51,592 nt of DNA from Eubacteriales bacterium (GTDB taxonomy: Bacteria > Bacillota > Clostridia > Lachnospirales > Lachnospiraceae), in assembly GCA_030524745.1 (NCBI GenBank), contig JAUNGC010000027.1, positions 1 through 51,592 of the forward strand, read 5' to 3'. Numbering within the stretch: position 1 is the first letter of the stretch; each line of letters opens with the position of its first letter. The position numbers were made by a program, and so were the translations under genes. This document shows positions 40,879-49,920 of this stretch, one piece after another. The notes under the pieces were generated by a model. It was given only the letters and a program-made list of their open reading frames with translations. It had not been told where the DNA came from and made no database searches.

Positions 40879-41466
40879 ATGTCCAGAAATGATATCGTCA
40901 TTCAAAATCTTTCCAAAGCTTATGGAAAAACCGTCGTCTTTTCCGGCCTTTCCTGCACTTTTGACGCGGGAAAGCGCTATTGTCTGACCGCGCCCTCCGG
41001 CGCCGGAAAAACTACGCTTTTTAAAATTCTTCTGGGCCTGGAAAAACAGGATTCCGGTGAGATTACGGGATTGAAGGGCCAACGCGCAGGAGCCGTTTTT
41101 CAGGAAGACCGGCTCCTGGAGGATTACAGCGCGCTCTCAAATATCCGCTTTGTGACCGGAAACCAGCTTTCCGTTTCGGAAATAAACCAATATCTGCTGC
41201 GCCTGCTTCCGGAAGACGCTCTGCAAAAACCGGTGCGCGAATTTTCCGGCGGCATGAAACGGCGGCTGTCCGTTCTTCGCGCGCTTCTTGCGCCTTCCGA
41301 TTTTCTTCTCATGGACGAGCCGTTCGCAGGTCTGGATCAGGAAACCAGACTTTTGACGATCCGGCTGATTGGCGAGTTGAGAAAGAACAGGCTTTTGGTT
41401 GTAGCCACCCACGATCCTTTCGATGCAGAACTTTTGGACGCGGTCACCTTCCGGCTTTTTGACTGA
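40879..41466 (+). CDS. ABC transporter ATP-binding protein (NitT/TauT-like)
   Basis: The start at ATG 40879 (MSRNDIVI) lies 13 bp after AAAGGAG; the frame is open back to 40831, inside the permease gene, so the exact start is uncertain. The 195-residue ATPase is compact: Walker A A-P-S-G-A-G-K-T-T, signature F-S-G-G-M-K-R-R, Walker B L-L-M-D-E-P-F-A-G-L-D, and A-T-H-D. It powers the upstream permease. Confidence 0.9.
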   Translation: MSRNDIVIQNLSKAYGKTVVFSGLSCTFDAGKRYCLTAPSGAGKTTLFKILLGLEKQDSGEITGLKGQRAGAVFQEDRLLEDYSALSNIRFVTGNQLSVSEINQYLLRLLPEDALQKPVREFSGGMKRRLSVLRALLAPSDFLLMDEPFAGLDQETRLLTIRLIGELRKNRLLVVATHDPFDAELLDAVTFRLFD

Positions 41467-41541
41467 TCCTTTCCGCTTTTCTTCCGGCTTTTCCGTTTCC
41501 TGATACTTTCATTTCAGACTTTAATTTTCCAGAAACTCCCA

Positions 41542-41570
41542 TAATAATTCCCGAAACGCCGTACATACTA
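41542..41570 (+). promoter_or_regulatory. Possible sigma-G-type promoter of the SASP gene
   Basis: CATACTA (41564-41570) matches the forespore sigma-G -10 element, with TAATA 17 bp upstream as a weak -35. An SASP gene is the expected target. A roughly 170-nt leader follows, with inverted repeats AGATAAGCGT (41632-41641) and ACGCTTATCT (41669-41678). Confidence 0.5.
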
Positions 41571-41754
41571 AGGTCAAGATAAGTGATGACAAAGAACGTT
41601 AATCAATTACGGGTATCTGCAGAGCCGCAAAAGATAAGCGTTCTTCACGATGAAAACCGTTATGTCAGACGCTTATCTTACGGCGGCAGGCAAAAAATAT
41701 GGCTGTCACCAAAAATAAAAAACAGAAACACAACGTTTATGGAGGTGAATGACA

Positions 41755-41964
41755 ATGGCAAGTTCTTCTGGTAAATCTTCTAATAGAGTAGAGGTCCCTG
41801 AAGCAAAGGCAGCCCTGGACAGATTCAAAACCGAGATCGCTTCTGAATTAGGTGTAAACTTAAAGGAAGGCTACAACGGCGATCTGACTTCCCGTGAGGC
41901 TGGTTCTATCGGCGGTGAAATGGTCCGCAGAATGATCAAGAAGCAGGAAGAAGAAATGAAATAA
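41755..41964 (+). CDS. Small acid-soluble spore protein, alpha/beta type
   Basis: The start is ATG 41755 (MASSSGKS), 9 nt after GGAGG; the ATG at 41749 is too close to it. The 69-residue protein has the family core: the protease-sensitive site T-E-I-A-S-E-L-G (cleavage expected between E27 and I28) and N-G-D-L-T-S-R-E-A-G-S-I-G-G-E-M-V-R-R-M-I. These proteins coat and protect spore DNA, which indicates that the organism sporulates. Confidence 0.96.
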   Translation: MASSSGKSSNRVEVPEAKAALDRFKTEIASELGVNLKEGYNGDLTSREAGSIGGEMVRRMIKKQEEEMK

Positions 41965-41992
41965 GACCCGTACGGGCCGCCCATAAATGGGC

Positions 41993-42027
41993 AAAAGGCT
42001 GTTGCACTAACGTGCAACAGCCTTTTT
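41993..42027. terminator. Bidirectional terminator between SASP and CBS genes
   Basis: AAAAGGCTGTTGCA (41993-42006) pairs perfectly with 42013-42026 around a 6-nt loop, with A and T runs on the two sides. The stem includes the stop codon and last codons of the CBS protein gene on the minus strand. Confidence 0.9.
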
Positions 42028-42438
42028 CACACTGCTTCCCTGATGTTGCCTGGCCAGATAATGCAGCACTTCCCGCCGGGTAACAATGCCGATAAAGATT
42101 TTATCGTCATCCACCACCGGCACGAAATTCTGTACCGTCACCTTTTCCAGCAAACCTTCCATGTTCTCGCTGGCAAATACCGGCCTGTTATCATAACGCC
42201 GTCTGATTTCCATAACGGAAATCTCTTCCATCTCCCGCAGACTGGGAAACCCCTGTCTCTTCAATCCCCAGAGAACATCCCCGTCTGTCAGAGTCCCGAT
42301 ATATTTTCCGTCTACGGACAAAAGCGGCACCGCCGCATATCCGTGATGCTCCATTTTCTCAAGCGCCTGCCGCAGCGTGTCATCTTCCCGCACGTAAGCG
42401 ACCTCGCTCTTCGGTGTTAAAAAAAATAAAATATTCAT
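42007..42438 (-). CDS. CBS-domain pair protein
   Basis: The 143-residue protein consists of two CBS motifs (about residues 15-65 with V-P-L-L-S-V-D-G-K-Y-I-G-T-L-T-D-G-D, and about 85-135 with V-P-V-V-D-D-D-K-I-F-I-G-I-V-T-R-R). Stand-alone CBS pairs bind adenosine nucleotides and act as energy or ligand sensors. The target is unknown. The C-terminal codons form half of the terminator stem. Confidence 0.88.
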   Translation of the reverse strand: MNILFFLTPKSEVAYVREDDTLRQALEKMEHHGYAAVPLLSVDGKYIGTLTDGDVLWGLKRQGFPSLREMEEISVMEIRRRYDNRPVFASENMEGLLEKVTVQNFVPVVDDDKIFIGIVTRREVLHYLARQHQGSSVKKAVAR

Positions 42439-42452
42439 TCCTAACGCTTCCG

Positions 42453-43010
42453 CTACCTTTCGTACACGATACTCTCCGCCAGCTTGTCAGCCGCTTCGGG
42501 CGATATCAGTTTCTCCACGATTTTCAGGCCAAAGTCAATCGCTCCGCCCATGGCTTGACCCGTGATCACCTTGCCGTCCTCCGCCGCGCTCGTACCGGCC
42601 AACGCAACTCCGGCTTCCGCCAGTTCCTTTTCAAAGGACGGATAACAGGTCGCCTTCCGGCCCTTCAAATAGCCCCTATGCGCAAATATGCTCGGCGCCG
42701 CGCAGATCGCTGCAATCCATTTGCCGTTGTCATAGAAACTGTCAAGCTGCGCCATCAGCCGGTCATCTTTTTCCAGATTTTTCGTTCCCGGCATGCCCCC
42801 CGGCAGCACGATCATATCCAATGTATCAAAATCCACCTGCGCCAGCGCAGCATCCATCTTCACCCCGATACCGTGAGAACCGGTCGCCGTCTCAGAACCG
42901 TCCACGGAAACCATGCATACCTCGATTCCCGCGCGCCGGCACAGATCCACGACCGTGAGCGCTTCTATTTCTTCGTATCCTTCCGCAAAAAACACTCCGA
43001 TTCTTGCCAT
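42453..43010 (-). CDS. DJ-1/PfpI family protein
   Basis: The 185-residue protein has the DJ-1 fold with conserved Glu (G-Y-E-E-I-E) and nucleophile Cys in A-A-I-C-A-A-P near residue 103. Family members act as glyoxalase/deglycase-like enzymes or chaperones. It precedes the CBS gene by 14 bp and both are likely co-transcribed. Confidence 0.92.
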   Translation of the reverse strand: MARIGVFFAEGYEEIEALTVVDLCRRAGIEVCMVSVDGSETATGSHGIGVKMDAALAQVDFDTLDMIVLPGGMPGTKNLEKDDRLMAQLDSFYDNGKWIAAICAAPSIFAHRGYLKGRKATCYPSFEKELAEAGVALAGTSAAEDGKVITGQAMGGAIDFGLKIVEKLISPEAADKLAESIVYER

Positions 43011-43174
43011 ACGATACCCTCCTTTCTGCTCTTATCATACCAGATAATATGTGACCATTAAAGGGTGAAAATATGAATTCTTTCTAAAAAATTGTATAAA
43101 TCGCCTCATATGTGATACAATTAGCACAAAACAGGCGGCCGGACAGTTCCGGCAGGAAAGGAGACATTGACGCC

Positions 43175-43624
43175 ATGGAAATCGAGCGAAAATTCACCAT
43201 AAAAAAGCTGCCCGACGATCTGACTTCCTATCCCTGTCATATCATCGAGCAGGCTTATTTAAATACGGAGCCTGTCGTGCGGGTACGCCGCCAGGACGAA
43301 GATTACTATCTGACCTATAAAGGAAAGGGACTTCTGGCCCGGGAAGAATATAATCTTCCCTTAAACCGTCCTTCCTATGAGCATCTTCGCCAAAAGGCGG
43401 ACGGCAACCTCATCTCAAAAAGGCGCTATCTGATTCCCTGCGATCCTTATACGATCGAACTGGATATTTTTGAACCGCCGTTTTCGCCGCTTATCATCGC
43501 AGAAGTGGAATTTCCCAGCATTGAAGAAGCACAGAATTTTTCCGTGCCGGACTGGTTTGACCAGGACGTGACAAACGATCCCGCCTATCACAATTCCACC
43601 ATGAGCCGGCAGGAATTCGACTGA
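43175..43624 (+). CDS. CYTH domain protein
   Basis: The start is ATG 43175 (MEIERKFT) behind AAAGGAG. The 149-residue protein opens with the diagnostic E-I-E-R-K-F and continues with V-R-V-R-R, Y-L-T-Y-K-G-K-G and E-L-D-I-F motifs lining the triphosphate tunnel. It is likely an inorganic triphosphatase or thiamine-triphosphatase-like enzyme; adenylate cyclase activity is less likely for this short form. Confidence 0.92.
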   Translation: MEIERKFTIKKLPDDLTSYPCHIIEQAYLNTEPVVRVRRQDEDYYLTYKGKGLLAREEYNLPLNRPSYEHLRQKADGNLISKRRYLIPCDPYTIELDIFEPPFSPLIIAEVEFPSIEEAQNFSVPDWFDQDVTNDPAYHNSTMSRQEFD

Positions 43625-43682
43625 TTCGTTCCCGACGTTCCTGACAGGCGGCCGGACCGCCGCATTTTTCCGGACGGATAGG

Positions 43683-43717
43683 AAAAACGCAGGCAAAGCC
43701 AAAAGCTTTGCCTGCGC
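43683..43717 (-). terminator. Terminator of the glycogen phosphorylase gene
   Basis: GCAGGCAAAGC (43689-43699) and complement (43705-43715) with a 5-nt loop; on the minus strand the stem is followed by GTTTTT (43688-43683). Confidence 0.9.
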
Positions 43718-43731
43718 CCCATATCGTTTCA

Positions 43732-46053
43732 TCAAATCTGCTTTTCATTTAAATTCCAGATATCGCGGTTATACTCTGCAATCGTTCTGTCGGAAGAGAA
43801 GAATCCTGCCTTTGCGATGTTGACAAGCATCATGCGTTTCCACTTCGCCTGATCTTCATAATCTGCAAACATACGATCCTTGGTTTTGATATAGTCTTCC
43901 AGATCCAGCAGGGTCATAAACCAGTCTTTGTTCAGCAACTCATTGTAAAGACGTTCCAGATTTTCCTTATGTCCTACAGCCAGCGCCTGTTCGCTGACGA
44001 TGAAGTCTACCGCCTCTTTGATCACAGGGCTGTTTTCATAATAGTTTCTGGAAACATAGTCGCCCTTTTCGTAATGCGCGATTACCTGCTCGCTCTTTTC
44101 CCCGAAGATATAAATGTTGTCGTCTCCGACCAGTTCGTGAATTTCCACATTCGCACCGTCAGATGTGCCCAGCGTCACCGCACCGTTTAACATGAACTTC
44201 ATATTGCCGGTACCGGAGGCTTCCTTGGACGCGAGGGAAATCTGCTCGGAAATATCGCATGCCGGGATCAGCTTTTCCGCATAGCTGACATTGTAGTTTT
44301 CAACCATAACGACTTTCATGTAGTCTTTTACATCAGGATCGTTGTCCACGATTTCCTGCAGTACCAGAAGCAGGTGGATGATATCCTGCGCAATGACATA
44401 AGCGGGCGCCGCTTTCGCGCCGAACAGGAAAGTAATCGGTCTTGCAGGCTTCTTGCCGCCCTTGATCTCCAGGTACTTATGGATGATATAGAGCGCATTC
44501 ATCTGCTGACGTTTGTACTCATGCAGACGCTTGATCTGGATATCGAAAACGGAATCCGGATTTAAGGAAACGCCCTCTTTCTCTCCGATATAAGCAACCA
44601 GTTCCTGTTTTTTCAGCCTCTTGACAGCGACAAGTTTATCCAGAAATTCCTCGTCATCTGCAAATGCCAGCAATTTTTCCAGTTCATCGGCATTTCTCTG
44701 ATATCCCTTGCCGATCGCTTCCGTAATCAACGCGGACAGTTCGCGGTTACAGGACAGCAGCCATCTGCGGAAGGTGATGCCGTTTGTCTTATTATTGAAT
44801 TTTTCAGGATAAATCTTGTAAAAAGCGTTCAGTTCCGTATTCTTTAAAATCTCGGTATGGATGGCAGCCACGCCGTTTACGGAGAAGCCGTAGTGAATAT
44901 CCATATGCGCCATATGAACTCTGCCGCTCTCATCGATGATCTGCACCTTGGGATCGTCGTATTTTGCCGCCACTCTGTCGGACAGTTCCTTAATGATCGG
45001 CACAAGCTGAGGCACAACCTTTTCCAGATAAGCGAGCGGCCATTTTTCCAGCGCCTCTGCCAGAATCGTATGATTCGTATAAGCGCAGGTCTTGCTGACA
45101 ACTTCAATCGCCTCATCCATGGTGAACGCCTTGTCATGTACCAGAATGCGGATCAGTTCCGGAATAATCATGGAAGGATGGGTATCGTTAATCTGAATCA
45201 CCGCATGGTCATACATCTTGCGCAGGTCATAATGCTTTTCTCTCATTTCCTTCAAAATGAGTTGCGCGGCGTTGCTGACCATAAAATACTGCTGATAGAT
45301 GCGCAGCAGGTTGCCGGCTTCATCGGAATCATCCGGATATAAAAACAGGGTCAGGTTCTTTTCAATCGCCTCTTTGTCAAAGCTGATGCCTTCTTTTACA
45401 ATGCTCTCATCCACGCTCTCAATATCAAACAAACGCAGCTTATTGACGCCGTTTTCATAGCCGATTACATCAATATCATACAATCTGGAAGTCACTTTTC
45501 TGTCTCCGAAGAAAACGTCGAAGCTTACATCCGTTTTTGTCAGCCAGGAATCTTCTGTGATCCAGTCGTTCTTTTCCGCAGTCTGCAGTCTGTCCTTAAA
45601 TACCTGTTTGAACAGGCCGTAGTGATAGTTTAATCCAATTCCTTCGCCGGGCAGACCGAGCGATGCAATGGAATCCATAAAGCATGCAGCCAGACGGCCA
45701 AGGCCGCCGTTTCCTAAAGAGGGCTCCAGTTCCACTTCTTCGATTCTGGACAGTTCTTTGCCTTTGCTCTTTAAGATCGCTTCCACCTTATCATAGACGC
45801 CAAGATTGATCATATTGTTGGACAACAGCTTTCCGATCAGAAACTCTGCGGAAATGTAATAGATCTTCTTGTCTCCGTCATTCGGAACGGTGGTGTTCAT
45901 CAGACCTTTTACCAGATATAAAAGCACAACGTACACTTCTTCATCCGTAGCGGTCTCCATCGTTTTTCCAAAGAGTTTTTCCGCGAGATTTTCCATTTCC
46001 TTGTCAAGTCTCTGTTCCAGAATTTCTCTCTGAATCGTTTCTTCCTGTCTCAT
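43732..46053 (-). CDS. glgP: Glycogen/starch/alpha-glucan phosphorylase
   Basis: The start is ATG 46053 (MRQEETIQ) behind GGAGG. The 773-residue protein is a full GT35 phosphorylase: A-E-F-L-I-G-K-L-L near residue 69, [14 protein letters not shown] in the N-terminal domain, and K619 in [14 protein letters not shown], the pyridoxal phosphate lysine. It releases glucose-1-phosphate from storage or dietary alpha-glucans. A LacI regulator gene is immediately upstream on the same strand. Confidence 0.97.
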   Translation of the reverse strand: MRQEETIQREILEQRLDKEMENLAEKLFGKTMETATDEEVYVVLLYLVKGLMNTTVPNDGDKKIYYISAEFLIGKLLSNNMINLGVYDKVEAILKSKGKELSRIEEVELEPSLGNGGLGRLAACFMDSIASLGLPGEGIGLNYHYGLFKQVFKDRLQTAEKNDWITEDSWLTKTDVSFDVFFGDRKVTSRLYDIDVIGYENGVNKLRLFDIESVDESIVKEGISFDKEAIEKNLTLFLYPDDSDEAGNLLRIYQQYFMVSNAAQLILKEMREKHYDLRKMYDHAVIQINDTHPSMIIPELIRILVHDKAFTMDEAIEVVSKTCAYTNHTILAEALEKWPLAYLEKVVPQLVPIIKELSDRVAAKYDDPKVQIIDESGRVHMAHMDIHYGFSVNGVAAIHTEILKNTELNAFYKIYPEKFNNKTNGITFRRWLLSCNRELSALITEAIGKGYQRNADELEKLLAFADDEEFLDKLVAVKRLKKQELVAYIGEKEGVSLNPDSVFDIQIKRLHEYKRQQMNALYIIHKYLEIKGGKKPARPITFLFGAKAAPAYVIAQDIIHLLLVLQEIVDNDPDVKDYMKVVMVENYNVSYAEKLIPACDISEQISLASKEASGTGNMKFMLNGAVTLGTSDGANVEIHELVGDDNIYIFGEKSEQVIAHYEKGDYVSRNYYENSPVIKEAVDFIVSEQALAVGHKENLERLYNELLNKDWFMTLLDLEDYIKTKDRMFADYEDQAKWKRMMLVNIAKAGFFSSDRTIAEYNRDIWNLNEKQI

Positions 46054-46144
46054 TTTGTTCCTCCATTCTGCCGCCTTTCGCGGTCCTTTCATAATGTATA
46101 TGCCTCTGTCTTTATCTGCCGGCAAGTGGCCGGCTCCTCTATAT

Positions 46145-47137
46145 TCAATTGATAATATCCTGATACTTCATGCGTACCAATTCATACTCCGGCGTCAGCT
46201 TTCTTCCTTTTTCTCCATGCATCAGACGGCTCAATTCCTCCACCGCCAGCCCTGAAATCCTAAAAAAGTCCTGCTTTACCGTATTCATCTGCTTTCCCGC
46301 ATATCCCATCAGCGTAATTCCGTCAAATCCGCAGACCGGATGAAATACATCGAGTTCCATCAGCGCGCGCATGGCGCCAATCGCCATCAGATCGGAGGCA
46401 CAGACAAACACATCCATGCTGTCCGCATACTGAAAGGTCAGTTCCCTTGCTCTCCTCTCGCTGAAATTTCCGTATTCCACGGTGAGTTCCAATTCCAGTT
46501 CTTCCGCCAACTGATGCATACCCGCTATCCGTTCATCTGTCGCAAAGGCCTCGCTGTTCCCGGCAATATACAGGATTTTTCTGCAATGCTCGTTCTCCAT
46601 AATTGTCTTTTTCGCCACGTCATACTGGGCCTTTCTCTGATCCAGACAGATAGATGACGTATTCTCATCACAGAACGGCGCGTTTACCGTCACGATCTTA
46701 AACATACCGGATTTTATCACACTCTCGATCAGACGGTCCTGCCTGCTCATCCGGTAGACAATAATGCCTTCCACGCTTTGCGCTTTCAGATAGTTTATTA
46801 CTTCCTCCGGCTCTTTATCCTGCAGCATGGAAAAAAACAGCGTAATCACATCCAGTCGCAATTCTCTCGCCCGGTGAATCGCTCCCGCCAGATACTGCAG
46901 ATCGATCTCATCCACCGCCTGGTTTTTTTCCGTCAGATTCAACAGAATTGCCACACGGCCGGACTGTTTGGAAGAGAGCGCTGCCGCCACGGCATTCGGC
47001 ATAAAATTCAACTCCGCGATCGCCTGATTCACTTTTCTTTTGGTTTCCTCGCTGACTCCGGCATATCCGTTCTGCACTTTGGAAACCGTGGAAATTGCAA
47101 CTCCTGCTTTTTTTGCCACATCTTTTATGGAAGACAT
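46145..47137 (-). CDS. LacI family transcriptional regulator
   Basis: The start is ATG 47137 (MSSIKDVA) behind AAAGGAGGAA. The 330-residue protein has the LacI HTH ([19 protein letters not shown] at 2-20, hinge about 45-60) and a sugar-binding periplasmic-like domain. Two GAAAACGTTTTC palindromes bracket its own promoter, so it is probably autoregulated and may control glgP 91 bp downstream. The effector is unknown. Confidence 0.93.
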   Translation of the reverse strand: MSSIKDVAKKAGVAISTVSKVQNGYAGVSEETKRKVNQAIAELNFMPNAVAAALSSKQSGRVAILLNLTEKNQAVDEIDLQYLAGAIHRARELRLDVITLFFSMLQDKEPEEVINYLKAQSVEGIIVYRMSRQDRLIESVIKSGMFKIVTVNAPFCDENTSSICLDQRKAQYDVAKKTIMENEHCRKILYIAGNSEAFATDERIAGMHQLAEELELELTVEYGNFSERRARELTFQYADSMDVFVCASDLMAIGAMRALMELDVFHPVCGFDGITLMGYAGKQMNTVKQDFFRISGLAVEELSRLMHGEKGRKLTPEYELVRMKYQDIIN

Positions 47138-47251
47138 CAGATTCCTCCTTTCAATAGTCCCGGACAAATCACATCCTATGCGCTGCCAGCTTTTGCTCCT
47201 TTTGCGGACTATTTTGAACAACCGGAAAATATTTCCTACTCCCAAAACGAC

Positions 47252-47308
47252 AGAAAACGTTTTCCCCTGTTCCTTCCTTATCATATAACGGAAAACGTTT
47301 TCTGTCAA
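47252..47308 (-). promoter_or_regulatory. LacI-regulator promoter with two operators
   Basis: Minus-strand TTGACA (47308-47303), 17 bp, TATGAT (47285-47280). Operator 1 (GGAAAACGTTTTCT, 47290-47303) fills the spacer; operator 2 (AGAAAACGTTTTCC, 47252-47265) lies downstream of the start site, with centres 38 bp apart. Both have the central CG and inverted symmetry of LacI/CcpA-type sites. Confidence 0.9.
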
Positions 47309-47379
47309 TGTTGAATTTTTTTGTTTTGTTAAAGTTTTTTATGACTACAAACAGCGCGGATAAAAATATTTTTGTCCGT

Positions 47380-48003
47380 CTATATCTTCAGATTATAAAT
47401 TTCTTTCTGCAGATTTTCTAAAAATCTGCCGGCATGTGCGCCATCCATTTGCGTGTGATGAAACTGAAAAGATACCGTTAACGTGCTTTTAAACATTTTT
47501 CTTCTATATCTGCCCCAAATCATGAATGGATTATTAAAAATTCCGCTGTTCATGCCAACGGCACCATCGATTTCCGTATTTGTAATGGCTGACGTACCGA
47601 TAACCATGCTATCTGTCAGGTCTCTGTTTTCACATGTTTCTGCAACCTGCGCCGTATATTTCAAATAGTCCCGGTTAAACTCCCGCAAATTACTATTATA
47701 AAGAATATCGCAAGAACTGACTTCTCCTTCCTTGTTCTTTACAATGGTATTTACGGCAATCGTATCATACTGTATCAGCCTGTCGCCAACGGGCAAAGTG
47801 TAAAATTCTTCAATATCCGCAGCCGCTTTTCCGATGCAATAATCGAACAGCATATTAAATTTCAGTTTTTTCTTTTTACTTATTCTTAGCAGCGGGGTAA
47901 CATCCAGCGTTTTAAAAAAAGTCACCATCGGATTTGGCGCTTTCATCCATAGTTCGAAAGCTGTGCTCCGCTTTGACTGATTCGGGCTGATTTCTTTTGC
48001 CAT
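47380..48003 (-). CDS. Chloramphenicol acetyltransferase-like (CAT family) protein
   Basis: The 207-residue protein fits the trimeric type-A CAT family in length. The catalytic motif is H-H-T-Q-M-D-G with H183, D187 and G188 (HxxxDG). It has the T-x-F-x-x-T-L-D-V-T-P-L start and a F-N-M-L-F-D-Y-C-I-G-K-A helix. It would O-acetylate chloramphenicol or a related hydroxyl substrate using acetyl-CoA. Clostridia carry many uncharacterised CAT-like proteins, so actual resistance is not shown. The gene is AT-richer than neighbours and follows a GNAT acetyltransferase gene by about 60 bp. Confidence 0.82.
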   Translation of the reverse strand: MAKEISPNQSKRSTAFELWMKAPNPMVTFFKTLDVTPLLRISKKKKLKFNMLFDYCIGKAAADIEEFYTLPVGDRLIQYDTIAVNTIVKNKEGEVSSCDILYNSNLREFNRDYLKYTAQVAETCENRDLTDSMVIGTSAITNTEIDGAVGMNSGIFNNPFMIWGRYRRKMFKSTLTVSFQFHHTQMDGAHAGRFLENLQKEIYNLKI

Positions 48004-48064
48004 TTTTTCTTATCCTCCAGTGCATATCTGTTAATCTCACAAATTCGATTTCCATTGCTTATCC

Positions 48065-48466
48065 TTATAGTTTCATAAATCCACAACAGCCAATTTCGGA
48101 CATTTTCCGAAAGCCCATAGACTTATAGAAAGCGATGGTTTTCGGCGTGCTATCCGTTGCCAACTCAATTTGGCGCACATGGATATATCTGTCCAGAATT
48201 GCTTGCATAAGTGCTGTGCCAATACCTTTATGCTGATGCTCCGGGAACACCAGAATGTCCTGCACAAACACAATGGTATGACCATCACCCACAGTGCGAA
48301 TGATGCCCGTGAGCTGCTCGCCCTCGTATGCTGCCAATGTCAGCATAGAGTTTTCAAATCCCCTCTGCAGCACATCCGGATGATCAGTGTAGGCAGTCCA
48401 ACCCACACTTGCGTACAGGCGCAGAATCTCCGTTTCCTTGTATGTTCTGTATTCTCTGATTTCCAT
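48065..48466 (-). CDS. GNAT family N-acetyltransferase
   Basis: The 133-residue protein has the GNAT acetyl-CoA loop in Q-H-K-G-I-G-T-A-L-M-Q-A-I near residue 84, preceded by V-F-V-Q-D-I-L-V-F-P-E. It starts at ATG 48466 behind GGGAGG. Substrate unknown; the small size and context with a CAT-like gene leave both antibiotic and metabolic roles open. Confidence 0.88.
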   Translation of the reverse strand: MEIREYRTYKETEILRLYASVGWTAYTDHPDVLQRGFENSMLTLAAYEGEQLTGIIRTVGDGHTIVFVQDILVFPEHQHKGIGTALMQAILDRYIHVRQIELATDSTPKTIAFYKSMGFRKMSEIGCCGFMKL

Positions 48467-48487
48467 ATAAACCTCCCGTAATTCAAT

Positions 48488-48571
48488 TTATCCACATCCT
48501 CTGTTGACAGTATTATCCCGGAGGCTTTCAGTTTTCAGACCCTTCAGCCACCTATATTGCCCGGTACTCAT
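48488..48571 (-). CDS. Micro-ORF 2, coupled to micro-ORF 1
   Basis: A 27-codon frame starts at ATG 48571, whose ATG overlaps the TGA of the preceding micro-ORF (ATGA). The peptide (MSTGQYRWLKGL... ending T-V-N-R-G-C-G) is not recognised with confidence; it may be the tail of a mobile-element gene. It ends 21 bp before the GNAT start. Confidence 0.3.
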   Translation of the reverse strand: MSTGQYRWLKGLKTESLRDNTVNRGCG

Positions 48572-48639
48572 ACCGGCCCATTGTAGACGCGGATTGCTGC
48601 AAACCGCTGGATCACGTTGTTGTCGTTTACTTCGCTCAT
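48568..48639 (-). CDS. Micro-ORF 1 upstream of the GNAT/CAT genes
   Basis: A 23-codon frame from ATG 48639 with a good AGAGGTG ribosome binding site 7 nt upstream; the peptide begins MSEVNDNNVIQRF. A candidate promoter (TTGACC at 48695-48690, 18 bp, TTTTAT at 48671-48666) lies just upstream. A hairpin (CCGGTA-TGAG-TACCGG, 48561-48576) sits exactly at the junction with micro-ORF 2. It could be a leader peptide or a gene remnant. Confidence 0.35.
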   Translation of the reverse strand: MSEVNDNNVIQRFAAIRVYNGPV

Positions 48640-48782
48640 AACTATGCACCTCTCTTTTGCAAGAGATAAAACTATTTTACGTTATCTGCGGTCAAAAATC
48701 CACCTGTACCTACATTTTCGACAATCCGGTTTTACAGGCCGCTTTCACATCTGCGCCGAAAGCTTCAAAGCCGGGATAACCT

Positions 48783-48825
48783 TTACACAGTGCAAAAAGT
48801 TTCACAGCCCGGCAGACTGTGAAAC
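48783..48825 (-). terminator. Terminator of the AraC regulator gene
   Basis: GTTTCACAG arms at 48799-48807 and 48817-48825; on the minus strand the stem is followed by TTTTTGCAC. Confidence 0.88.
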
Positions 48826-48847
48826 CATAATAAATCTCTGTTCAATT

Positions 48848-49816
48848 TTATTGCTTTCTCACCGGTCTGATATATTTCCAGAACCGCTCCGGATCATGGT
48901 AACAATAAACGATTCTGCCGGGAGAAGTATCGAGACAGTAACCAGTGCCTGAAAAATCAAACTCAGACATCGCTTTTTCAATCTTTTCCTCCACACTGCG
49001 GTTTTCCTGTTCATAATCAAAAGGTCCGTGTTCAAAGACGATATACTCCGCTTCCGGAACATCAATCAAAAGCATTTGCGGCGGCACTTCCCCTTTATAG
49101 TCTGCCGGAAGCCGCACGCCATAACATTCCGTGCGCAAAATCCCCCAGTCGCAGAGCCGGCCTTCCGGGTCGTTGATATATGCCATAATCTGACCGCCGC
49201 CGCTGTTGGATTCGCTTCCGCCGTTGTCATCCAGTTTGCCCTTGATGCTGTCAAGCAGACCGCAGATCGTTTCACAGTCCTGACCGGGAATCAGACTTTG
49301 TTTCTGCCAGAAATCCCAATATCCGTTGCTTTCATAATTTTTGATATGCAGAAATTTGTGGGCGGGCATCGTTACAAAATAAATTTTAATATCATCTGTG
49401 GATTTTATCATGCCAATCTCTCCTAATCCTAAAAAGTAGCGGTCGAAAGGGTTGATTTTTGTACGAAGAACGACTGGCCTCGGATTTTTGCGATATTCAG
49501 CGGGAGTAATACCGTATGTCGCCTTAAACGCCCGGGTAAAAGCTTCATGGGATGAAAAACCGGAATCAAAAGCGATCTCCAGAATGCTTTTTTTGCTGTC
49601 TCTCACTTCTTTCAGCGCAAAAGCCAATCTTCTGTTCCGCAGGTAATCCCGAAACTGTATGCCCGATATTTCTTTAAATTTCCGGGTCATATAAAATTCG
49701 GAATACCCCAGTTTGCCGGAAAGATACCGCAGCGTCAACGCTTCATCATCATGATTTTTAATACATACGTCAATTTCATCCACGATTATCTGAATTTGCT
49801 TCTGCCATTCGTACAT
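48848..49816 (-). CDS. AraC family regulator with GyrI-like effector domain
   Basis: The 322-residue protein has an N-terminal AraC double HTH (about residues 10-110, with L-G-Y-S-E-F-Y-M-T-R-K-F-K-E and G-F-S-S-H-E-A-F-T-R-A-F-K-A) followed by a GyrI/SOUL-like small-molecule-binding domain (about 135-320). This order is that of Rob/MarA-like ligand-sensing regulators of drug efflux and stress genes. A terminator separates it from the GNAT/CAT genes downstream. Confidence 0.92.
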   Translation of the reverse strand: MYEWQKQIQIIVDEIDVCIKNHDDEALTLRYLSGKLGYSEFYMTRKFKEISGIQFRDYLRNRRLAFALKEVRDSKKSILEIAFDSGFSSHEAFTRAFKATYGITPAEYRKNPRPVVLRTKINPFDRYFLGLGEIGMIKSTDDIKIYFVTMPAHKFLHIKNYESNGYWDFWQKQSLIPGQDCETICGLLDSIKGKLDDNGGSESNSGGGQIMAYINDPEGRLCDWGILRTECYGVRLPADYKGEVPPQMLLIDVPEAEYIVFEHGPFDYEQENRSVEEKIEKAMSEFDFSGTGYCLDTSPGRIVYCYHDPERFWKYIRPVRKQ

Positions 49817-49920
49817 TCGTCTTTACACCTCATTTCAACCACCCTGTATTCATTATAGGAGAATAGAAAAAATTCCGCTTGATTTTACTTGCCAACATGA
49901 ATCCGCCAAAAGACCTGCCT

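Noticed and set aside
41583-41774. 63-codon frame before the SASP gene
   Set aside because: No ribosome binding site, no family resemblance, and it overlaps the SASP start in another frame; the interval is better read as a structured leader.
46054-46125. Extended N-terminus of glycogen phosphorylase
   Set aside because: The added residues are not phosphorylase-like and would swallow the GGAGG site before ATG 46053.
47138-47308. 57-residue extension of the LacI regulator
   Set aside because: It would be translated through its own promoter and operators; the HTH starts right after ATG 47137.
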